This document shows positions 54,251 through 64,000 of a DNA stretch of 64,000 nucleotides, piece after piece. The DNA comes from Lolium rigidum (Eukaryota > Streptophyta > Magnoliopsida > Poales > Poaceae): the NCBI RefSeq assembly GCF_022539505.1, contig NC_061508.1, positions 342,315,484-342,379,483 on the forward strand. Reading direction: 5' to 3'. A model generated the notes under the pieces. The model did no database searches and had not been told where the DNA came from. It was given only the letters and a program-made list of their open reading frames with translations. The position numbers and the translations under genes are program-made. Within the stretch, counting starts at the first letter, position 1. Each line of letters begins with the position of its first letter.

Positions 54251-54900
54251 TAAAAAAGAGTTCCTCACATATTTGTGTGTGCTTTGAAAGTTACAGTCTA
54301 GAGGAACCAATTAGAAGCTTCACTCAATCGACGGGAATTTCAGCGATTTCGGCTCAGTTTGGGTTGGGTGCTTCAGTTAGGATAGGGTGCGGTCAATGTT
54401 TTTCTCTCTTTGTGCAGGTTGCGGTGGTTCTTCTGGTATGCGACAAGCCATCAAGCATGTACAAGCTTGTGTAAATAGAATCAATTCTAACACTTATGCC
54501 AATATTTACTATTGTAGGATACTCCAAACATAGTGGGTATTGTTGATAAAATATTACTTGACTTTATGCTAAAAAAGCTTGTTTGTAAGGCTGAGTGCCA
54601 ACTTGAATAATGCGACAGTGTAAAATTTGTGTGACTTCTTTTTAACGCCTCTATATAGCCGCTTGAACGTGTTCTCGTGTACATGTGGATGTTTCAAATC
54701 CAATCCAAATATTATGAAGGTTTGTCAATTATGAAATAGAAGAAGACTACATGTACGCATGCAATTTTCCACCTCATTTCTATGTCGTTATAAAAATTGT
54801 AAACCGGTGCGGATTTCACGGGATCGTGCGCCAAGGCGCACATCTAAATCTAGTTTTAACACAAACGGCGAATAGGGCATCTCCACGCTCCTTCCTTACC
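54251..54900. other. non-coding upstream flank of the second MATH-BTB gene
   Basis: No gene of its own. The last 60 bp before the ATG (CATCTCCACGCTCCTTCC) are probably leader. It is not obviously similar to the upstream region of the first MATH-BTB gene. Confidence 0.45.
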
Positions 54901-55021
54901 ATGTCCATGTCCGCTCTTCTATCTGCCCTGCGTGGCGCTGGCCGGCAGCAGCTCTCCGCTTCAACCGTCGCCACGAGGCAGGCGACCGGCTCCCACCTGC
55001 TCCGGATCGACGGGTACACGC
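54901..55021 (+). CDS. second MATH-BTB gene, first 40 codons only, cut by an assembly gap
   Basis: The ATG at 54901 starts MSMSALLSALRGAGRQQLSA and continues to SHLLRIDGYT. This is nearly identical to the first 40 residues of the gene at 31386 (about 33 of 40 residues the same). It contains only the start of the MATH domain. One hundred Ns follow. The sequence beyond the gap belongs to a retrotransposon, so the rest of the gene is either inside the gap or lost. Whether the gene is whole cannot be judged. Confidence 0.8.
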
Positions 55022-55121
55022 NNNNNNNNNNNNNNNNNNNNNNNNNNNNNNNNNNNNNNNNNNNNNNNNNNNNNNNNNNNNNNNNNNNNNNNNNNNNNNN
55101 NNNNNNNNNNNNNNNNNNNNN
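55022..55121. other. assembly gap of 100 N
   Basis: Exactly 100 Ns, a conventional placeholder for a gap of unknown length. The real distance, and the left end of gypsy D, are unknown. Confidence 0.98.
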
Positions 55122-55309
55122 ACTTACTTTTCTATCAAAGACTTTACTTGGCACAACAAAACATAAAACTAAGATAAGGAGAGTTTGCTACAGTAGTAAA
55201 CAACTTCCAAGACACAAATATAAAATAAAGATACTGTAGTAAAAACATGGGTTGTCTCCCATAAGCGCTTTTCTTTAACGCCTTTCGGCTAGGCGCGAGA
55301 AAGTGTAAC

Positions 55310-57415
55310 TCAAGTAACATCAAGAGACGAAGCATCAACATCATAAGTTGTTCTAATAATAGAATCATAAGGTAACTTCATTCTCTTTCTAGGGAAGTGT
55401 TCCATACCTTTCTTGAGAGGAAATTGATATTTAATATTACCTTCCTTCATATCAATAGTAGCACCAACGATTCGAAGAAAAGGTCTTCCCAATATAATGG
55501 GGCAAGATGCATTGCATTCAATATCCAAGACAACAAAATCAACGGGGACAAGGTTATTGTTAACCATAATATGAACATTATCAACTTTCCCCAAAGGTTT
55601 CTTTTTAGCATTATCAGCGAGATTAACATCCAAATAACCATTTTTCAATGGTGGCAAGTCAAGCATATCATAGACTTTTTTAGGCATAACAGAAATACTT
55701 GCACCAAGATCACATAAGGCATTACAATCAAAATCTTTGACTCTCATTTTAATGATGGGCTCCCAACCATCCTCTAGCTTTCTAGGAATAGAAGTTTCAA
55801 GTTTTAGTTTCTCTTCTCTAGCTTTTATGAGAGCATTTGTAATATGTTTTGTGAAGGCCAAATTTATAGCGCTAGCATTGGGACTTTTAGCAAGTTTTTG
55901 CAAGAACTTTATAACTTCAGAGATGTGGCAATCATCAAAATCTAAATCATTACAATCTAAGGCAATGGGATTATCATCCCCAAGGTTGGAAAAAATTTCA
56001 GCAGTTTTATCACAAGCAGTTTCAGCAGTTTTAGCGGTTTCGGGTAATTTTGCGCGCTTTGCACTAGGAGTAGAAGCATTGCCAACACCAATTATTTTAC
56101 CATTGATAGTAGGAGGTGCAGCAACATATGAATCATTAGCATTGCTAGTGGTGGTAATAGTCCAAACTTTAGCTACATTTTCTTTTTTAGCTAGTTTTTC
56201 CTTTTCTTCTCTATCCCACCTAGCACGCAGTTCAGCCATTAATCTTATATTCTCATTAATTCTAACTTGGATGGCATTTACTGTAGTAACAATTTTATTT
56301 TCAATATCATCAGGTTTAGCAGCCATTTTATTAATTAAAGAAGATTGTGATGCAGACATGTATGAGATTCGGTCTTCAGCATTTGCAAGTTTAGTTTGCA
56401 ACCCAGAAATCTCCATATTCAAATTTTCAAGTTGATTTCCTATTTTCTTCAACAAGGTAGACTGCTCATTCATAGTTTTAGTAAACAATTTATTTTGCTC
56501 ATACTGTGATTGCATAAAGCTCTTGGTGGACCTTTCAATTTCTAACATCTTTTCCTCATTAGGTGAAACATATCTACCATAAGAATTACCATTAGCAGGA
56601 TGTGGTCTAGAATTTTGAGCAACCAATGAAGCTAACGGAACATTATTAGGATCAACATTAGTCCTACCATTAACAAGCATAGACATAATAGCATCAATCT
56701 TATCATTCAAGGAAGAGGATTCTTCAACGGAATTTACCTTCTTACCTTGTGGAGCTCTTTCCGTGTGCCATTCGGAGTAATTAACCATCATATTATCAAG
56801 AAGCTTTGTTGCTTCACTAAGAGTGATGGACATAAAGGTACCTCCAGCAGCTGAATCCAATAAATTCCGCGAAGAAAAATTTAGTCTGCATAGAAGGTTT
56901 GGATGATCATCCAAGTAGTCGATCCATGGGTTGGGCAATTTTTAACCGAGAGATTTCATTCTTTCCCAAGCTTGAGCAACATGTTCATTATCCAATTGTT
57001 TAAAATTCATTATGCTACTCCTCAAAGATATAATTTTAGCAGGGGGATAATATCTACCAATAAAAGCATCCTTGCATTTAGTCCATGAATCAATACTATT
57101 CTTAGGCGAGAGATAGCAACCAATCTTTAGCTCTTCCTCTTAATGAGAAAGGGAACAATTTTAATTTTATAATGTCACCATCTACATCTTTATATTTTTG
57201 CATTTCACATAGTTCAACAAAATTATTGAGATGGGCAGCAGCATCATCGGAACTAACACCGGAAAATTGCTCTCGCATAACAAGATTAAGTAAAGCGAGG
57301 TTTAATTTCAAAGAATTCTGCTTGTAGTAGCGGGTGGAGCAATAGGTGTGCATAAGAAATCATTATTATTTGTGCTAGTGAAGTCACACAACTTAGTATT
57401 TTTAGGGTTGGCCAT
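55310..57415 (-). pseudogene. gag-protease of gypsy D, frame-broken near its start
   Basis: The start is MANPKNTKLCDF at 57415. Frames shift near 57320 and again between about 57100 and 56940; the rest (56938-55310) is one open frame. The gag part has LNNFVELCEMQKYKDV and FPFSLRGRAKDWLLSL near 57100-57250. A long helical linker with coiled-coil character (MNEQSTLLKKIGNQLENLNM) follows at about 56400-56480. A retropepsin-like domain has CDLGASISVMPKKVY (about 55690) and ILGRPFLRIVGATID (about 55470). The D-L-G-A motif is the same variant as in gypsy A. It ends at a stop at 55310-55312 without any polymerase. Confidence 0.85.
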
Positions 57416-57640
57416 TTTAGCAATAGTAAATAAAGCAAACTAGATAAAGTAAATGCAAGTAAACTAATTTTTTTGTGTTTTTGATATAGCAAACAAGATA
57501 GCAAATAAAGTAAAGCTAGCAACTAATTTTTTGTGTTTTGATATAAGTGCAGCAAACAAAGTAGTAAATAAAATAAAGCAAGACAAAAACAAAGTAAAGA
57601 GGTTGAGAAGTGGAGACTCCCCTTGCAGCGTGTCTTGATC

Positions 57641-57658
57641 TCCCCGGCAACGGCGCCA
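57641..57658 (-). promoter_or_regulatory. primer-binding site of gypsy D (tRNA-Asp)
   Basis: On the - strand TGGCGCCGTTGCCGGGGA is fully complementary to the 3' end of plant tRNA-Asp. It lies 11 bases from the LTR end. Confidence 0.85.
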
Positions 57659-57669
57659 GAAATTTTGCT

Positions 57670-59262
57670 TGATGCGTGTAGTTGACACGTCCGTTGGGAA
57701 CCCCAAGAGGAAGGTGTGATGCGCACAGCGGCAAGTTTCCCTCGATTAGAAACCAAGGTTTAATCGAACCGAGTAGGAGTCAAGAAGCACGTTGAAGGTT
57801 GATGGCGGCGGGATGTAGTGCGGCGCAACACCAGAGATTCCGGCGCCAACGTGGAACCTGCACAACACAACCAAAGTACTTTGCCCCAACGAAACAGTGA
57901 GGTTGTCAATCTCACCGGCTTGCTGTAACAAAGGATTAACCGTATTGTGTGGAAGATGATTGTTTGCAGAGAAAACAGTAAAAACAAGTATTGCAGCAGA
58001 TTTGTATTTAAGTATTAAAGAATGGACCGGGGTCCACAGTTCACTAGAGGTGTCTCTCCCATAAGATAAAAGCATGTTGGGTGAACAAATTACAGTCGGG
58101 CAATTGACAAATAGAGAGGGCATAACAATGCACATACATGACATGATAAGTATAGTGAGATTTAATTGGGCATTACGACAAAGTACATAGACCGCCATCC
58201 AATCGCATCTATGCCTAAAAAGTCCACCTTCGAGGTTATCGTCCGAACCCCCTCCGGTATTAAGTTGCTAACAACGAGACAATTGCATTAAGTATGGTGC
58301 GTAATGTAATCAACAACTACATCCTCGGACATAGCGCCAATGTTTTATCCCTAGTGGCAACAGCACAACACAACCTTAGAACTTTACATCACTTGTCCCG
58401 AGTGTCAATGCGAGGCATGAACCCACTATCGAGCATAAATACTCCCTCTTGGAGTTAAAAGTAAAAACTTGGCCGGAGCCTCTACTAGAAACGGAGAGCA
58501 TGCAAGATCATAAACAACACATGTATAATAACTTGATAATTAACATGACATAGTATTCTCTATCCATCGGATCCCGACAAACACAACATATAGAACTACG
58601 GATAGATGATCTTGATCATGTTAGGCAGCTCACAAGATCCAACAATGAAGCACAATGAGGAGAAGACAACCATCTAGCTACTGCTATGGACCCATAGTCC
58701 GGGGTGAACTACTCACTCATCACTCCGGAGGCGACCATGGCGGTGTAGAGTCCTCCGGGAGATGAATCCCCTCTCCGGCAGGGTGCCGGAGGCGATCTCT
58801 GGATCCCCGAGATGGGATCGGCGGCGGCGTCTCGGTGAGGTTTTCCGTATCGTGGCTCTCGATGCTGGGGGTTTCGTCACGGAGGCTTGAAGTAGGCGGA
58901 AGGGCAAGTCAAGAGGCGGCACGGGGGCCCACACCATAGGCCGGCGCGGCCAGGGGTGGGGCCGCGCCGCCTAGGGTTTGGCCACCCCGTGGCCCCTCTT
59001 CGTCTCGTCTTCGGACTTACGGAAGCTTCGTGGAAAAATAGGCCCCTGGGCTTTGATTTCGTCCAATTCCGAGAATATTTCCTTACTAGGATTTCTGAAA
59101 CCAAAAACAGCGAGAAAACAGCAAGCGGCACTTCGGCATCTTGTTAATAGGTTAGTTCCAGAAAATGCACGAATATGACATAAAGTGTGCATAAAACATG
59201 TAGGTATCATCAATAATATGGCATAGAACATAAGAAATTATCGATACGTCGGAGACGTATCA
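57670..59262 (-). repeat. 5' LTR of gypsy D
   Basis: On the - strand it starts TGATACGTCTCCGACG at 59262 and ends ACACGCATCA at 57670, 1,593 bp. GACCC (59263-59267) would be one target duplication; the other side is not available. Frames inside it (57746-58198, 58713-59231) are shadows. Confidence 0.82.
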
Positions 59263-61710
59263 GACCCCACTCTGTCAGGCAGCCCGCGCGGCACTGGACC
59301 GTAGCTGGGCTGGCTCGGGCCGTTTTAAAATCTTTGAGCCCACCTAGCTTTCCCGCCGGCCTTTTAATTCAAATTCGATTCAAATAATTCCCAAACAATT
59401 TCCTCACAGCACAAACTTTGAAATTAAATAGTTTCCAATTGGCTAAACCAAATTTAGTGAATTTTATGTTGTTGGCAAGCTACTGAAATTCTCTACAACA
59501 TGCCACTGGCCTCATGGTCAGATTCTTTGTAGAATAATTATGATAAAAATAACAAGACAGGGACTTTTCCCTATCCAAATAATTCTTAAAAATCAACCAA
59601 AATAGATATTAAGTTAATTCCAACTCTAATAGCTCACATTTGACTTACACTAATTGTTTATGCAATAAAATGGTGTGGTCACTTTGCATGATCATGCCAT
59701 AGTTAAATGAATGGATAATTTGACTAGTTTAACTAGTTGATATTGTCCAAAACTATTAAAGTAAATTGTGTGAAGTCTTATACTTCATTTAAACTGGTCT
59801 CACATGCATTCATGGGATGTTTGTACCTCTGGTCCAAACTCTCTTATATGAATGGCTTGAGATTTAAATCATGTGTAGTAGTATTAAAATGGTATGAGGT
59901 GATCTACCTCATTTAAATCATTTTCTCAAATACTGATGATGAATGGTTGATCTAGGTCAATACCCATTTCATGTATAATTGTTTGAGAAATTAAATCTTA
60001 AGAAGATTTCAATGAGAGGAATTTATTTCTCAAGAACCCTATGGAAACTATCATTTACATATAAAATACAAAGAAGTGAATTCCTTTTAAACCCCACAAC
60101 CCATGCACTCTAGTTAATTTATGTGTGTGCATAGAGTAGTTTGTGTGTTATATGTGATGTATGGAATAGCCATTGAATTAGTGAGTAATTATACTCGTAT
60201 TCAAATTTAGACGGTAGCACCGGAGAGTACGCCGAAGAAGAAGGATACTACCAGGAGGAGGAGGAGGAACAGTTTGAGAACTACCAAGGGAAGCTAATAT
60301 TTTTGCAAAGTGCAAAGCCCCTTTGGGGCAAGGCACCATGACTCTTACCTTTTCTTACATAAGCCTACCCCAAGTTTTTACTTTACAAGCTTTTACTTGT
60401 TTTCTCAATAAGTTACTTTTATAGTTAACTTTGGTCAAAGTACAAGTGGGTTACTAGAGTAGTGAAGTAGTTCTAACAAGCAAAGCAAGATAGCACCCCT
60501 CATGGATTAGAGCTAGTGCTAACGAATTAAAACCTGACTACTCTAGATGGGAACAATGTGAATTTGAAATGAATTTGAAACCTTGGAATGATGATGCATT
60601 CCATTGAATGATTTTTGAAGGTGAATATGAACAAGAGAAGATGGTGATTTTTGATAAAACAATGATGTTGGTTTGAATGCGATACCTTTCCAATTATCAA
60701 GTACCCCCACAATACCTGATTATGGGTAGGGCTTAACTGGAAGTTTATGTGTCTTAGTATGGGTTCCCTCTAAACAAGCGTCATCGGGGTTATGCCGAAA
60801 GCTGCCTCTACCACAAAAGAAATGATATGATATGATGCGAAATGAGGTGAATGTCCGGCCCAAGCCCTGTGCAGTTCCCAGGCTGACTATCTGTCTTCAC
60901 TGGGAGGCCAAGCTCATGGGGAGAGGTGCTCATACTAGGATTTATAAGTGAAAGGTTATGGTTGATGATCCGCGTACTGTGTTACGATGATTCGGGGAAA
61001 TCCCGATGGATGAAATCAAATGTTGTGGCACAAGTGTGCAACCTCTGCAGAGTGTAAACCTAGCCGCGTCCACGGTTACGGACGGTTGGAAAGGCCATAC
61101 AGTTTCCGATGTCATATTTTTGAAAATGATGTTGAAAGGTGATGGTGAAATGACTTCTGGTGAATTGAATTGAAATCACCACTTGAATGGTGGGAATGAC
61201 ACTAATGTTCCCACTTGAGTTAGTTAGCACTGGAATAAGCTTTTTCTCAAACTTTGCGAACTAAAACTAGCTTTATGCAAATAAACTAGAGCTTAGCAAA
61301 CCATACTAGAATGTCTAGCACTTACTTTAGTATTAGTTTGCGAGTACTTAAAGTACTCACGGCTTTGTCCCGGCTATTCAAATGGCCGGAGTATGAAGAG
61401 GAACAAGGAGATGACCAGCAGGACGCCTACGACAACTAAGCGCCTTCCGACGTCAAGCGTTGGCCTGTGGACTAGAGAGTCCTTGTATCTTACGCTTCCG
61501 CTATGTTGAACTATGAACTTGTGTTTGTTCGTTGATCGCTAGATCGACTATTCGTGTAATATGGATGATGTGATTCCAAATTGTAAGACTTATGGTATGT
61601 AATGAATGATGACTGTGATACTTAACTATTATGCCTCGCAACAACAATATTCCTGGGATTGCGATGTATGACATAATAGGCATCCGGACTTAAAAACCCG
61701 GGTGTTGACA
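59263..61710 (+). mobile_element. LTR-derived non-coding sequence, probable truncated solo LTR
   Basis: AT-rich DNA without genes. It ends in AAAAACCCGGGTGTTGACA, a typical CA-terminated LTR end. The text before it (GCCTCGCAACAACAATATTC, TGGACTAGAGAGTCC) has the texture of grass gypsy LTR 3' parts. A short peptide-like stretch near 60225-60290 (GAAGAAGAAGGATACTACCA) is part of it. The start is not visible; gypsy D begins at the left edge. Confidence 0.5.
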
Positions 61711-63590
61711 ATTTTCGTGGGGGAGAGGTAGAAGTGGAGTGTGAGTGAGTGGGGGGAGAAGTGGAGAGTCAAAAATGAGAGCCAAAGGTGGAGGGGTGGC
61801 CGACCAAGCCTCTTTTATAGAGGGAGGATGGTTGGCTGCCTCCTCATTGATTGGGTGGGTTGGGAGGCTGCCCATTTAGTGATTGGGTTAGGTGGGAGGC
61901 AATGCTTGTAAGAGAAGGAAGTGAGGAGGGAGGGCTGGCCGAAATTCTTGCCATGGCCGGCTCCTTCTTGACAAAACAAGTGGACAAGCAAGGTGCAATG
62001 CTATTTCATGCATGTCGGCCAAAATTGAGTGTTGGGGATGGTTAGCCAAAAGTGGCTTGGTGATGTATTCAATTTTGAGAGAGAGGTGATAATAACATTG
62101 GTGCCTATGTTGAAGAATAAAGAAACATGATCAAATTATCAATTTGACCAAGAGATGATGGTGAGTGAAATAACCATATACTCACAAGGATGAATATGGT
62201 GACATGAAGCACCAATTCATGAGGTCATGGTGATGATGGAAAGGAATGGAGGAGTGAGATGGGTATGATGAAATATAAGTTGCTCTTCAAATAAGAGGTC
62301 AAATGGGAGTGATTTAAAGTATCAAAAGATCATCCATTTGATCAAGAATTGGAGGATGAGGGGATACAATGTGGTGGATTAGAGATGTGCATAAGATGTG
62401 CAAGAGTTGTCATTTGAACTAGAACTTGTTTAAAAAGTATTTGAAACACCTCAATTGCCTAGGGACAATTGGGAATGAACTCAAGTGGAATGAAGTTTGA
62501 AAGTGTTGAGATAAAACTGGTTGGAACATAGGGGTTCAAAATATTCTACTTACTTTCTCAAGTAAAGTAGAGTTTCTCTCAAATGTAAAATAAGAAAGAG
62601 GAAACAAGAAATGGTGTAGGTACCATAAACAAGCTTTTTGTTAAAAAGAAAGTCAAATGGAGAGTAATGTTTTTAGAAATCAGTACTTGGTAGAAATGGG
62701 AAGAAAAACATAACCCATTTCAGTTCCTTGTTTTCTTTGAAGAAATATCTTGAAAAGATTTAGTAAAACTAGAAGTAGTTTTGTGATCAAAACTAGAGAA
62801 GGAAAATCAATAGGACTTTTGAGAGAGAAAACTAATTTAGGGAGAAGTGTTCTCAAGGGTAGATGGTGGCTACAAAATGTACCCATCATTCCCACTCTTG
62901 GTTTTGTGAAGATTTAACTTGAATGAAAACAAGAGGTAAAAGTGAAGGAAGTGATTTTGAGGTTAAACATTGGATAGGGTACAAGATCAAGTGAATAAAT
63001 GTGCTGCAAGGATAGAATGAGACATGCAGGACGTGGAGGTTGAAGAGGGTGTTGCATAGATGAGATCCATGCAGTGAGGTCATCAAAAACAGTTGTGGGT
63101 GCTTAGAGATCAACTGCCAAAATCTGGACATTCAAAGCCTGTCAACCCAGATGGTCGACATGGCCTCAAAACCAACAGGGATGAGTGGGTATAAGAGAGG
63201 GATGTAGCCAGGGGTAGACGATCCCAAGTTTTGAATTAAGGATGATTGAGCTATCTTGTACTACAAAGAGAAAATCAAGATGGCACACTCATGTTGCCAT
63301 CGAAGAAGAGTTTGATGTGGTAACAAGGAAAACAATTTTTCCTAAGTCACACATGTGTTTTATTTGGTGAGTTGCTTGTTTAACCACTAGGGGTGTGGTT
63401 CTATGAGGTAGCTCAAGACAAAACTCAACAAGCAAATCAAGACAATTCATCTACCAACAGATCAAGGCAATTCATCATATCAAACAGATCAAGGCAATTC
63501 ATCTTAATTAGTCTAAAGAAAAAGTTTTTGTTCCCCCTAATTTTTGCACAAAGGACAATTAAACAAGGTTGCAAAAGTTGGGGTGTTACA
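61711..63590 (-). mobile_element. second LTR-derived segment, minus orientation
   Basis: On the - strand it starts TGTAACACCCCAACTTTTGC at 63590. A TATA-like CTATAAAAGA lies at about 61811-61820 (- strand). It has no genes; frames such as 62886-63131 are not convincing. The first base outside is the A of AAGAT (63591-63595), inside another LTR. No matching AAGAT was found at the left end, so the left limit, possibly TGTTGACA at 61703, is uncertain. Confidence 0.5.
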
Positions 63591-64000
63591 AAGATGGCGG
63601 TGGTGTTGATGGAGATGCCTTTCGGGGGCACTTCCCCGTCCCGGCGGTGTGCCGGAACAGAGACTCCTGTCCCCCAGATCTTGGCTTCGCGATGGCGGCG
63701 GCTCTGGAAGGTTTCTCGTACCGTGGCTTTTCCGTATCGAGGTTTTAGGTCAGGGACCCTTAAATAGGCGAAGAGGCGGAGTCGGAGGGCTGACGAGGCG
63801 GTGACACGGTAGGGGGCGCGGCCCGAGGCCACGGCCGCGCCACCTGTCATCCGGTGACCCTGTGGCCCTCCTCTGCCGGCTCTCGGGTGTTCCGGAAGCT
63901 TCGTGGAAAAATAGGATCTTGGGCATTGATTTCGTCCGATTCCGAGAATATTTCCTTACTAGGATTTCCGAAACCAAAAACAGCGAGAAACAGAGCCGAC
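63591..64000 (-). mobile_element. TGATACGTC-family LTR piece, running off the right edge
   Basis: It matches 45330-45730 closely (GATGGCGGTGGTGT, GGGGGCACTTCCCCGTCCCG, CGAGAATATTTCCTTACTAG), in minus orientation. The matching left continuation is absent because the segment at 61711-63590 interrupts it. Frames 63393-63767 and 63437-63850 are shadows. Confidence 0.75.

Larger units (their letters stand above)
55122..59262 (-). mobile_element. gypsy LTR retrotransposon D, 5' part, minus orientation
   Basis: On the - strand: LTR (59262-57670), primer site (57658-57641), gag-protease (57415-55310), then about 190 bp of non-coding sequence up to the gap. The downstream part and 3' LTR are missing. 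The LTR start TGATACGTCTCCGACGTATC and the layout match the Sabrina/WHAM-like group; the family name is tentative. Confidence 0.8.

Noticed and set aside
55397..56435. Plus-strand frames of 106 and 232 codons
   Set aside because: Antisense shadows of the gag-protease ORF of gypsy D.
58440..58460. ATACTCCCTC as a second Stowaway end
   Set aside because: The word is part of the LTR sequence of gypsy D, and the CCG that should follow is absent.

Overview
This window is plant nuclear DNA from a grass, most likely a Pooideae species of the wheat/barley/rye/oat type. The evidence is the nested gypsy LTR retrotransposons with TGATACGTC-type LTR ends and tRNA-Asp primer sites, a CACTA element with a CACTAGTAGGAAAAG terminus, Stowaway and other MITEs, Helitron-like ends, and a MATH-BTB gene of the type greatly expanded in grasses. 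Almost everything is transposable-element sequence. The only convincing intact host gene is the single-exon MATH-BTB gene at 31386-32492.

Layout. 1-2396: 3' part of a gypsy-type element, with three tandem arrays and a 475-bp LTR. 2966-15030: a non-autonomous CACTA transposon flanked by an exact 3-bp duplication (CTG). It contains tandem arrays, a 0.9-kb foldback (13275-14173), and a nested gypsy element A (5904-13217, duplication GATAC) that carries gag-protease and a second long ORF but no reverse transcriptase. 15546-23557: complete gypsy element B with two 1,163-bp LTRs and duplication ACGAT. It has a decayed gag-protease, no recognisable reverse transcriptase or integrase, antisense ORFs, and two perfect hairpins in each LTR. 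23563-31000: Helitron-like ends, a hAT-like remnant, a non-LTR retroposon with a 14-bp duplication and poly(A), a MITE, and a GTAGCA-rich tract.

31386-32492: the MATH-BTB gene. 33655-37850: a decayed CACTA element with a TNP2-type transposase pseudogene whose core is deleted. 37893-44551: minus-oriented gypsy element C (3' LTR, an intron-containing antisense gene with its own TATA box, and the end of pol). It is cut by a 1.3-kb inverted pair of LTR halves (44552-45874), followed by another LTR piece. 46521-54900: a low-coding, AT-rich interval with a GC-rich start and short gene-fragment signals. It also carries a relic similar to the MATH-BTB upstream region. 54901-55021: the first 40 codons of a second MATH-BTB gene, broken by a 100-N assembly gap. 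55122-59262: minus-oriented gypsy element D (gag-protease and one LTR). 59263-64000: further LTR-derived sequence.

Functionally this is an accumulation of elements, not a pathway. Proteins that would have supplied transposition (TNP2, reverse transcriptase, integrase) are missing or broken, so most elements here would have needed help from elsewhere. The recurring unusual theme is antisense or extra genes inside gypsy elements that lack polymerase, together with large inverted repeats able to give hairpin RNA. Boundaries were read by eye. Terminal duplications were checked base by base; family names are from recognition only, without a database search.
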